Below are positions 32,121 through 43,600 of a stretch of DNA of 64,000 bases, piece by piece. Both the position numbers and the translations under genes were made by a program. Positions within the stretch are counted from its first letter, which is position 1. Every line of letters starts with the position of its first letter. The notes beneath the pieces were generated by a model. That model ran no database searches and was not told the DNA's origin. It saw nothing but the letters and a program-made list of their open reading frames with translations. Source of the DNA: Hydra vulgaris (lineage: Eukaryota > Cnidaria > Hydrozoa > Anthoathecata > Hydridae); NCBI RefSeq assembly GCF_038396675.1, contig NC_088920.1, forward strand, positions 63,757,001 to 63,821,000, read 5' to 3'.

Positions 32121-32199
32121 GCAAGGCCTCCTCATTTGGCTTAGGTATAAACATACTTAAGTTTGGAGTTTGCACAATGTGAGAAAGTGGCCGAACTCG

Positions 32200-32460
32200 A
32201 TACTTTGTCAATATGTCGATATTATGTCAATATTTTTGGTAGCTTTTGATTGTATATAAGTTTTATGGGAAAACCAAGATAAATTTTCATTTACAAGAAT
32301 TTTATACTTGCTTGATTTAATTAATGTATCATTTAAATCAAGCTCACGCAACTTAAGAGGAATGTTTAACTCATGTGTTTTTTTTATGGAATAGAGAATA
32401 ACTCGTTTTCTCAACATTGAGAGTTTGTTTGCCCTAAACGTTTTTTATTAATAACTTGCT
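32200..32460 (-). pseudogene. CR1-like LINE reverse transcriptase C-terminal scrap
   Basis: On the - strand TFRANKLSMLRKRVILYSIK, then IPLKLRELDLNDT, KYKILVNENLSWFSHKTYIQ and TKNIDII follow the order NKLS-N-KT ... LGV-DENLSW-HI, which lies just after the active site in CR1-type RTs. It is a short relic. Confidence 0.65.
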
Positions 32461-33875
32461 CATTCAACTTGTATTTTTTTTATTACTAACTTGCTCAAAC
32501 AACTTGTAACATTCTCCACACAAGGTTTTAACACTCGTTATTATCGTCAATATATATCGCTGAGTGAAATACTAGCAACGGCAATAGCAACTTCAAAGCG
32601 TTACTTGGCATTAAAAAATTTAATTAAGTTTTGGGACCAAAAAAAAAAAAAATCTAGACAAAAAGGGAATACTTTTAACGATATTATTAAGAGACGTCAA
32701 CAAATTAAAAATTTTACTCTATTGAAATTCATTTAAATAAATATCTTTGCACAGGTATTGGAGTCATAGGATGTAGCCAAAAAAAATGTTGCGTCAGAAT
32801 GTCGGTCATTCATCGCATGGCATTATATAGTATTCCTGTTGACCTTATAGGAAAAGCTTGTTTTTAACTTACTTTTTTCGCTTGGCCTGTGTTTTATGTT
32901 ATTTCTCGTATTCAACGTATGAAACTGTATAAACTCGCGGCAATTATATGTAACAAACGCTCATGCTCTAGTCAACCTGCTGTACGTCTTGAAGAAATTT
33001 GTCCCATGTTCTAGTCAACCTGCAGTACGTCTTGAAGGAGTTTGTCTCAGATTAATCAAAAGAATCGCTACATCAATTGTTCACCTTCTTGGAGCTTTGT
33101 TTTTAGTTGGAAGTTCTGTCCGATGTCTTAGAAATTCGAGTAAGCTGTAACTTTTACACCCAAAATCAACATGGCTAAAGAGACTTTTGCGGGCTTTGGT
33201 AAATTTTCATAAAATACCTAGATATTGTACTTAGTTCTGAAGGAAATAATAATAAGAATGATAATAATAATAAAAAAATAGTAAATTATAATATTACTAG
33301 TAATAACAAAATAAAATTATAATTTTAATTATTATAGTAATTGTTATATAGTTAATATTTTTAATTTTCTTTTTTAAATAATTTATAATTATTAAAAAAC
33401 AATAATTATTCAGTTAACTCATTAGTGTTTATCAATGGTTTATTACTTGTAATGCTATTATTAATAATAACTAATAGTAACTAATGCTATAATTAATAAT
33501 AACTAGTAGTAATTAATGCAATTATTAATAATAACTAATAGTAATTAATGCTATTATTAATAGTAATTACTATATTAATCTTATTACTACTCTTAATAAT
33601 TTTATCTGATTACATTACACGTTATGTTTTTACAATTATTGTAAATGATTCTGAAAGGAAAATTAATAGCTTGTTGTTGTTGTTGTCATGTAAAAAATTT
33701 ATATCAAAAATTATACACATAAGTACAAATCTAATCTTTATTTACAAAGTAAAACTAAAAAAATCTTATTGTAATTATACAAATAAGTAATTTTAAAAAT
33801 AAATAATTTGCATTTTTATTGTTCTATTACCTATGTAATTTTAGAACGTTAAAAAGGCTTTTAACTAACTTTGTA
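32461..33875. other. AT-rich DNA with simple repeats, no gene recognised
   Basis: It holds a 43-bp direct duplication at 32962-33047 (CTAGTCAACCTGC...GTACGTCTTGAAG) and TAATAATAA-type low-complexity DNA from 33245 to 33570. Open frames in it are low complexity and not supported as genes. Confidence 0.55.
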
Positions 33876-33876
33876 G

Positions 33877-34075
33877 AAAATTATAAAAATATTGTTCGAT
33901 ATAGTTAACAGTGTAGAAATTATAAAAATATAGTTCAATATAGCTACCCGTGTAAAATGTTATAACAATATAGTCCAATACAGCAAACGATGTGAATAAT
34001 TAAATACTTATAGTTTTTTTCAATAATAAAAATATAGTTAACAGTGTAGAACATTGTAAAACAGTGTAAAAAACT
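33877..34075. repeat. Degenerate tandem repeat of about 55 bp
   Basis: ATTATAAAAATATAGTTCAA-type text followed by a (A/G)GTGTAGAA-type string recurs near 33880, 33918, 33960 and 34025. It lies just past the stop codon of the - strand host gene, on its 3' side. Confidence 0.55.
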
Positions 34076-34116
34076 TCAATTATTTTAAACCATATTAAAC
34101 GTAGAATTCTTCCTTC

Positions 34117-34625
34117 TCATTGGTTGTTATTTAAGATGGACAAAGAGTTTTCATTAGCAATATCCTTTTTTGTGTCGCTGTTTCTTTTTATTGGTTTAGG
34201 TTTTAGCGTTGGGGGAGCATTCTGAGAACATTTTGGTGAAGTATCTGGCGTGAGCCTTAGAGGAAGTTTTGGTGTTAGATTAGGTGAATGTTTTGGCGAA
34301 GGACTTGGCGTGCGCTTTAGCGGAAGTTTTGAATTTTCAATATCAGAAGATGGTTCAAATTTATCGCGAGACTCATCCATGTCAGCAGGGAAAAATACTT
34401 GAACGAGATCTTTTGATTCTTCTATTGAATTTAAAGGATCAGTGGTATTTTTTGATTCAATTTCATTAATCGAAGAATCATAGGAACTATCATCACTAGA
34501 TTCACTAGACCAATGATTTGATTGATTTTCATCATAACCATCATCATCATTTAAAGGAAGATAGTAGTCGAATTCACTATCACTGGATTGGCAGTATTTT
34601 GATAGTTTCTGTTTCATTTCAGTAA
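34117..34625 (-). CDS. Exon f: last exon, Ser-rich acidic then Ser/Thr-Pro tail
   Basis: The acceptor is atatctag (phase 1), giving VTEMKQKLSKYCQ after exon e. It holds an Asp/Ser-rich block (SSESSDDSSYDSS), then a Pro block of TPSPSPKHSPNLTPK type with several TP/SP sites, and ends at TGA 34117-34119. The frame stays open upstream of the acceptor only through a MITE, so that part is not coding. Confidence 0.65.
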
Positions 34626-37600
34626 CTAGATATAAATATTTATTTATATAAGGGAGCGTCAATAAAGTACGTTCGCAGACATAAGGAAAAGGTAAGGGAT
34701 GGGGGAGGGGGGGAGGGGTTACCCAAAACCGTATAACTGCGTACAAAGGTAGGGATTGTTCAAGACAGCGAGTACGTTCGCGGTTTGACCGTCTTTTCAA
34801 GAACTTTTCTTAAAAATCGATTTCTATTTTTTTAACAAAAAGCAACGAATTTCTCGAGTTAAAAGAATATTTTGTTTTTTTTCTGACTTCAGTAAATGAA
34901 TAATTAGGGAAGAAAAGAAAAAGCCTTTTTTTTTTTGAATTATAGTTTGATTTGTCCTAATCGAACTAACGTCAACCTCTAACAGTTTAAGGTTTTCGCT
35001 TTAACGAAATTGAATCGTTTGCATAAATCATTATTTTCTAAACAAACAAAAACTTTTTTTCCATTCGAAAACGGATACATTATATTTCAAAAAAAACTTA
35101 TTTGGTTAATTAATTTTGGTTTGTGGCTCACTCTTTTTTTTGTATGTCGTATGGTTTTGAAGGTAACAAGAAAAATACCTTTAATTAATTGTTAACATAC
35201 ACAACACAACAAAATCAGTATCAGCACGCACAGTTTTCGAAAAAAAAAAAAGATTCGCACTTGTATGAAAAATTCTAGAAAAATGCAAAAAGAAAAATAA
35301 ACATTCAGCGCCGTCTTTGTCGGCGAAATGAAACTCAATTGTATTTTATTTGACTCAGTTCGAAAGGATTGAACCTAATGAGCCAATTTTTGTAAAAGTT
35401 TACAAACTTTTTCGCTCACGCAATTTTCTATACATTGAGTTTAATTGACTAGTAAAACAAATCGCCCTGTACGACTAGTACAGTGCAGTTTGATTTACCA
35501 GTCAATTAAATTCAATGTATTTAAATAATGTAATTAAGATTTGATTTACTAAGAACAGTCACATAAATTTATTGATCATCATTGGACGATTTGATTTCTT
35601 TATATCCAAATTGATCAGTTTTAAATGTCAAGAATTTAGAACAGCTCATTTTTTGATATTTCTTAATTAGATATAACACCTGACAAGAAGGATGAACAAA
35701 TCCGGCGTAAGTTAAGAGTTTGGCATGTTAGTCTTTTCGATAAGCTTGCTTCATATGGTGTATATGGAAAGTTTCGAGGATTATCAAATCATTTTTTTCT
35801 AATCGCAAAATCATTCTAGATATTCTAATACTCTTCTTCATTTTCAGTAATTTCTGGGGTACCTCAAAATTTTATACTTGGTCCTGTTTTTTTTCTAATC
35901 TACGTTAATGATCATCTTGACAACCTTACATCTATTTGCTGACGACTCAACTTAGAACAAGCAGCCTATGTTGAATCTGATTTCACTTCTGTAACAGGTT
36001 GCAGCTTACAGTGTCTCGTTAACTTTAACTTAAACTTTAACGTTAACTTTCAACTCCAACAAAACTGAGTTATTTACTGCAAACGAATATTACAATACTG
36101 TTAGCATTCCTATATTAATGAATGGCAATCCTCTCACCGAGTTCTCTTCTTCAGGGGAGAATGGGGTATTGGCGAACACCTAAGCGGGAATACGAATTAA
36201 AGACACCAGTTAAACAATATTGATCATACTTATTGCTTATTATTTCGTCTAACTACTCAGTCACAAACCCCCAAAAGCAATTTTTATATCTTATTATAAA
36301 ATAAAAATTTAGGCCAAAAACAAAACCATTTGTATTCGGAATTACCCTACATACGTGGAATAATTCCGAATGCATCTTGGTATAATTACAAACACTGTTG
36401 TGCAATAACGAAAAAAATGCTTGTTGTAATAACTAAGTGCAAAAATCACAGACAAAATCTCAGGATATGCTCACCTCCATCTCGCAGATTATGAAACTAT
36501 CCATCGCAACTAAATACAACTCTTTTAAAATTAATATTTAATTTTTTAGTTATTAAAATTTTCAAAAATAAATACAAAAATCACAAACAAAATCCAGGGA
36601 CGTACTTTCACCAATTGTGCACATTTGTGCAACCAGGACTGGCATTTATGACACATGTTCCAGTCTTCTATGGGTGGATCCTTATACTTTTCTTTGCAAA
36701 TTAAACAAAAAAGTTCTGTATCACCTCAGGCATCTCTTTTTTTCTTTACATGATGGTACATAATCAGCCTCTAATAGATGTGTTTAATAAAAGTGTTTCT
36801 TTCTCTTTTTACTTTTATCAGTAGTATTTTTACTTCTTCCTTCTTACTTTTATTTTGCTCTAAAATATTTTTCATCGGCGAACTAGTAATAATAGTGGAA
36901 TGTTTCTTTCTTAAACATTCTCTGTTTTTTTTCACTCTATTAAATGAAATTCTAACAATTTATCTTTTAAAATCTAACATTTTAATAATATAATCTAACT
37001 ATTTATCTGTTAAAATTAAATGTGATAAAAGTAAGAAACACTAAAGTTCTAGCCGCCTGACGTCCGTGTGTTATGAATGACACTTTAGACGTTCGAAATC
37101 ACCCCACTAAGATTGTTCGTTATTTCCCCGCAGACACAAACAAATGAAATACGATTAATTAGATATTGAGGTTGTATTGACATACCGAAAATATAATACG
37201 TGTTAAAAACTCCTTGATTATGGTACTTTGCAACAACAACAACAAAAGGAGTGATTTTATATCCATAGAAGCTACAGCAGGAAGGTTTCTCAAGCAAAAA
37301 ATTACATGAAATTATCAGGAAAAATTAGAAATTAGAATTGGGAACAACAAGCGCAGCTTTACTACATACTGCACGTCTGGAACTGAGTTTGGAACCCCCT
37401 CTAAGCAGGCAAAAAATTTTTTTCAACTATCTTCTTCTATTACCAGCAATTGCAATACTGCCAAAAATAGTTAAATGCTACAAGTTATGTTGCTCACCAT
37501 TTAATGCAAATTGGCTGAAAACCATCCCACAACATTTCATTCCATTTCCGGGCATCTACGAATACTGCAAGAATGATTACAATTCAATGAAAGGATATTT

Positions 37601-40600
37601 TACTTTTAAAAAGATGTATCAAACCGATCAAGGCTTGCAACACTGGTGCATTGCTTTTTGCTACAATATATAACTAAAGAATCCCTTAAGTAGAAAACTA
37701 TACCATTTGATGAGTTTTGTCATTTGTTGAAAATGAAAGCTTTTAAATAAAATTTGCGACAAGTGCAATAAATACGAACCCAACAAGGCTGCAAATAAAT
37801 GACACAAGCAAGCACACAATAAAACAAATGATTGAAATAGAGAACAAGAAGATCTAAGTGAAAGTGAATATAGAAATAAATTTTTTAATTAAGTACAAAA
37901 AAATTTTAAAATAACTAAAAGTAAAAGTCTTTTTTGTTTTTAATGTTTTGAAACTTTTTAGGGGAAAAAGGGGTTTCCATTTTGTAATAAATGACGGAAA
38001 AAAATACATACTAAAACTTTTTAGCCCCTGTGTAATAAGTTAATAAACTCACAACAAGAGGAAATCCACTGTTATTCCAAATGGTAGCCCTCTCAGCTAT
38101 CAATTTTAAATTCACGACAGGAGGTAATTCACTGTTATTGAGATGGTAACCCTCTAATCAAGAGAGTAGACAATATGAATTAAGGAATGAATTTAAATTT
38201 TCTTTAACAGCGTGTAATAAGTTAATAAACTCACAGCAAAAGGTAACCCACTGTTTTTCAGGTTAGAAGCACTCCCAGCTATCAATTTTAAGTAGACAAA
38301 ATAAATTAAGGAATGAATTTAAATTTTCTTTAACTTTCTTAAATTAGTGTAGCAAGCTTTCTAACACTTTTTGGAACTCTTTGAATGAGTGATAAAAACA
38401 GAATAACAAAAACTAAAAATAACGAAAACATTAAAAATTTGAAGACAGAAATCAATAAAGCAGCTGAGTGAAGCAAGCCTATCGGTGACTGGCCTCTTAT
38501 TGTCAAACAGGCTATACAAAAAAAGAAATCTAGAGCAGAGCAGCTGATGGTAATAAATGTAGCCACCAATGATTTAGACAAGAGAAAGAGAAGAGTAAAA
38601 ATTGTCATTATTTATGGAGTAGCTGAATCAACTAAAAAAAGCATAGAAATGAAATCAAAAGAAGATGAGTCAAAAGTAAATAAAATTTTTAGGCTCATAA
38701 ATCAAGAGAATGTAATACCAAAGTTTGTTAGACGGCTGCAATCTAATACCAATCAACCAGGTCCAATTCTTGTTGAATTAGCTGAGGATATTCTTCACAA
38801 CACAATATTAGCATCAGCTCAAAAATTGAGAAGCTAAAGTAAAGATATTTACCTTTGTCCAAATTTGATTGAGGCTCAGAGACTTCAAAACTTTAACCTG
38901 AGAACTGAAAGAAGTAAAATGAATCAAGCAAGAACAGACAATGATTCTTTTTGGTATAACATCTGTTACAATAAGATTGTCAAATTAAAAAAAATCAGAT
39001 CAACATAATTTATTTACATAATTGATAGTCAGATGGCAATGAAATTAAAAAGCTGTAATGTTTATACCTAAATGCTATCTCTCTCAATCTCTCTCAATAA
39101 CAAATTAAATGACTTTAAAGCGGTAATTGAGCAATAAAACCAATTTTTGTGTTTTAAAGTGAATTTATTTTGATAATGACAAGTATTTACTTTGATGATG
39201 TAGAAAGGCCAAATGATTTTTTAGATATGGCAGAAGCTAATGTTGTTTTCAGTCTTGCATCCAAATATAAAGACAAAAATAAATTCAAAGACTTGCTGAT
39301 CATAGGCAATTTAAATTTCCCATTAATTAGCTGGTCAAATGGGTGTGTTGATGCAATTTCGATTGAGAATGGAATTGAATATAAATATACAGATATTTTA
39401 AATGATAATTTTTTTATCAGCAAATTAACATACCAACTTTCCAGATGTCAGATAAACAACTTGTGAATACCTTAGATTTGGTCTTTACAACTTAGTCAGA
39501 AAGTGTTTATGAAATAAATTAAAAATTTGTTTTGGGAAATATAAATAGAGGTTATTTAAAAATATGTTTCAGTTTCATCTTGTCTGATAAAACAATCTGT
39601 GACAATAAAAGCAAGCAAAGATTTATGTTTGCTAATTCCAATTTTGAATTCATATCTTATCTAATTTCAAATGTTGACTGGATACAATGCTTCAGTAATA
39701 AGAATGCACAAATGTTTGAAGGACTGATTTTTTACACCAAGTTTCACACCAAAAATCAGCCTGGGTTAATGCTAGGTTAAAGTTTCTCATTAGAAGGAAA
39801 CAAAATTTAAGATATAAAAACTGCTCATGTAAATCGAAAGACCTGGTGTTGAAATCTTAATACAAAAGGATTTGCCAAAAAGTAGCAGACAAGATTAAAA
39901 AAGTGCGACAAAATTTTGAGTTTAATTTGGTAAAAACAGGCACCAAGTATTCTAAGCTTCTCTACAGCTACACAACAAGCAAAAAAAGTCAAAGATTCTA
40001 AAAAACATAAAAAGGGAGCAAATGGTGAAACTTCTCAAAATTCAATAGATATTACTGATATCTTAAACAAATATTTTCAAGCTGCATTTGTGAAAGAAGA
40101 TAATGGTTTTTTGCCTTCTTTTGATTTAAGAACTACTGAAACATTCATTATGACAATTTAAGATTTTACATATGAAGATGTCCATCTAAGGTTAAAAAAC
40201 TTGAAAGAAAACAAACCAAATGGTGTTGATAATTTACATTAAGCTATTTTAAAGAATTGTGCATCAGCCTTCGCCGTTCCACTTACAAATATTTTCAAAG
40301 AGTTGTTTGAAACCAGCAAACTGCCAGTGCATTTAGAAAACTGCCAGTGCATTTAGATCGGCAAATATTACTCCTCTGTACAAAAAAGGCAAATAAAAAC
40401 ATAGCAGGGAAATTACCAACCGCTATCACTCACTTCAATTGCATGAAAAAAATCAACTATGAGAAGTGTCTAAAAGCTCTAAACTTGACTACCTTGACAA
40501 AAAGAAGACAAAGAGGAGACATGATTCAACATTTAATTTTTTTATTAGGTGCCCCAAGAAGTCCTTACAGTCTTATCACAGAGCACCGCGGTTAAACATT

Positions 40601-43600
40601 TAATGGAAGTTCACGCCTCCTTCCAAACTGATGTCGCAAATCTTACCCAGAGGTGGGGCAACTTTTTGAATTCTTTAGCAGTTTCAACGATTTGGAACTC
40701 AAACGAGAGGTCACCGCTTTAAATTTGTCAAAAAAATCACTAAACAAGGGTGTCAAGAAAACTCTATATTAGATCCAATTTATGGACCAATGACATGTCG
40801 AAAGTTGCAGTGATCAAGGAAAAAGTCTAGGAAAGTTAGAGTCATTAATTGTTGCGCTACTAAACTGTTGTTAGTGTCAAGTATAAATGTGATGAATAGA
40901 CAGTATCATCGATGGAGCAGAACTATTCGTTTTATAAGTAGTTGCCATGTGGTCTGTATTATAAGGGTAATAAACATACATTATAGATATAAGTGTGTTA
41001 TGAACGTCTCAAGTATGGTATGGATTCGCGCCTTATAGTACAGTATGAACATCAGAAGACCTCCAGCTTTCATTCGAGACTGGTATCCCAAGTATGCCCA
41101 ATGAGTTGGTTAATTCACAATCAACAGTTTTAAAGCTGATCTTGATTGCTGAATGAGCAATTAAGACCAACCAAGAGCAATAATTAAGATTATTGCAATA
41201 GAGCAAATCAGCTGTGTGTTGTGAATCATGCTCACTAACTCCCACAATTTATGGCAATTACTAATATTAATACTAAATAATGCATATGTAAGCAGACAGG
41301 GTGTAGTTAAAAGCATACAGGTGCATACGTGGAAAGCATCTTACATCAGTGTTTTTACTGAGTATGTACTTTAAAGACACCATAAATAAAATTTTAATTT
41401 TATTGTATTTTAGAAGTAGTAAAATTTTTATAAGTATTAAACTTTTTTTATTGCCAATTCCCATAGATAATATAAAAAATGCTGTGGTGAGGGGTTAACA
41501 AATATTAAAAAATTTAAAATTTAATTTTGAAAAAGATAAAAAGACTAATTAAAATCATACCAACATCATCAGACTGTATAGGAACATATGTTTTAATTTC
41601 TGGAGCAGAAATTGTGCGTGGCTTGATTGGTTTAATGTAACCATCAGACATATTTTTGGTTAAAAATTTAGTTTGAAAAGCTGGCAAGGTTGAAGAATAT
41701 CTTTTTTTCTCTTAAAGCAAAAAGTTTATAAATAAATTAACAATATATTTTGTGCTTTTAAATATTCAACAGTGAAAAAGTAGTTATAACACTTAATTTT
41801 TTTCCAGTAAAATAACTCTATTGCACCGAAACGGGTTGTTAACAACCTCATAGTAGTAAATCAACTAATAAAGGATTTAAAAATCAAAGCTATTAATAAA
41901 AACTACTTGCATTTATGTTTTAAATAATAACTTAATGTTTGGTTTCTAAAGTAGCTGGGATTATCTAATTTTTGATTCCGGAATAGTCAAATAAAAGACA
42001 AAATTCCTAATTAATATTTGTTTTCAAAATTTTAACATTTTCAAAGTGTATAAAAAGAATAACAAAAGACATATCTAATACTTTTTTTAAACAACGTAAT
42101 AATGCTTACCGTGATTTGGTACAAAATATACAGGAAAGCCTTCTTTAGAATTAAAATAAGGAACTTTTTTTGATTTCTGCTTCTGATTTGGTATAACAAC
42201 TTGTATTTCATTCATTAGATCCTTGATTTGTTCAGCATTTGTATGGAGTCCTTGAAGAATAAGTTTTATTGTATCAACTTTTATATAACATAAAATAACA
42301 TTACAGCTATTAATTTAAAAATTTTGATTTCCTTTTTGCAGAGGTCACAGGCACAGGTCTGAGGGGGAAGTGCAAACTATTCCTTCAGACCATAAACTTA
42401 GTGAGAAGTGGAGTTTAAGCAATAAATCAGAAATTTTTAAAAGATCCTCTTCCAAATTTTTTGTTAATATGTGTCTTTTTATGCAACGCAATGCATTGAT
42501 ATGCATTAATATATATATAAATACATATATATTTATATATCAATTTTTAAGAAACAGTAATCAAATGTTTTTAAAATTACTGGTCTTATACGTATAAATG
42601 TTTTACAAAGTTAAGAGAACTTTAAATATTTATGTTCTTGCATATAGTGGGGGTATATTTAGAAAATATCATATCTTCAATACTGCTTACATTAGTGAAC
42701 TGCATTTGAAACTTTTTAAAATATTTGAAAATTTGTTGAAACTCCAAAAGCAGTGTTTTAAAAATATTAATGTTTTATATTGTGGTGGTATATATAGAAG
42801 ATATCACATTTTTACATATATGTAAAATTTAATTACATTTATATGGTTAATTACATCTCTATGGTTAATTACATCTATGAGGTTTATAACATCTTTATGG
42901 TAAAAATTACATCTATATAGTAAATTTGTAATAAATACTATACAATATATTTAAGATATATATATACTTACATACTTTGATATAAGTATATATATATAAT
43001 ATACTTTACATAAAACTGTCTTGGGACTGGGTAGTATCAAAGAAAAACCTGTTTGTTGCGATTCAATTATATTTTCTGAATCGTTAAAATGGACTGGGAA
43101 ATCTGATAACTTTTTAATGATGTCCATTGCAGTTGAGAAGATGGATTCTGATTTGTGAATCAACTTCAAATGTGAGTTCATTACAGATAGAAGTGAATTT
43201 CTTAACACAGTATTCTAAAAAAAAATGGTTTTCAAAATATATAAATATAAAACTTCAAAAATTTTAAATTAAAATTTTAAAAGAATAATAAAAAAAACAT
43301 AATGTGGATTAAAACCCCAAATATTATCTTTCATTAACCATTCTTTAAATAGTAAGGATAACTATTTTTGTCATTGTAAAGTATTCAAAGTGAAGGTTGT
43401 ATTTTCTTAGTTTCTTGTGTAAAACTACTATTTTTTAAAATTTCATATTAATTCAACAAAATAGTTAACTACAGTAGTATAAGATATGAAGTAGTAAACT
43501 GCAGCAGTATAAATATGAAGTAGTCTGTAAAAATTCTTTTAACTGTACATAAATAATTTACATGTTGTACATCATGTGCACAAACTTTGACATTACATAA

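Noticed and set aside
32491-32736. 81-residue + strand frame
   Set aside because: It contains a poly-Lys run from an A tract and no recognisable domain; no splice or conservation support.
34626-34800. N-terminal extension of the long - strand frame ending at 34117
   Set aside because: It is a translated MITE (GTCAATAAAGTACG family); a good acceptor lies at 34626 and its phase matches exon e.
42370-42825. Two consecutive 75-residue + strand frames
   Set aside because: They lie in an intron of the - strand gene, are AT-driven and have no domain; they may share a weak internal repeat only.
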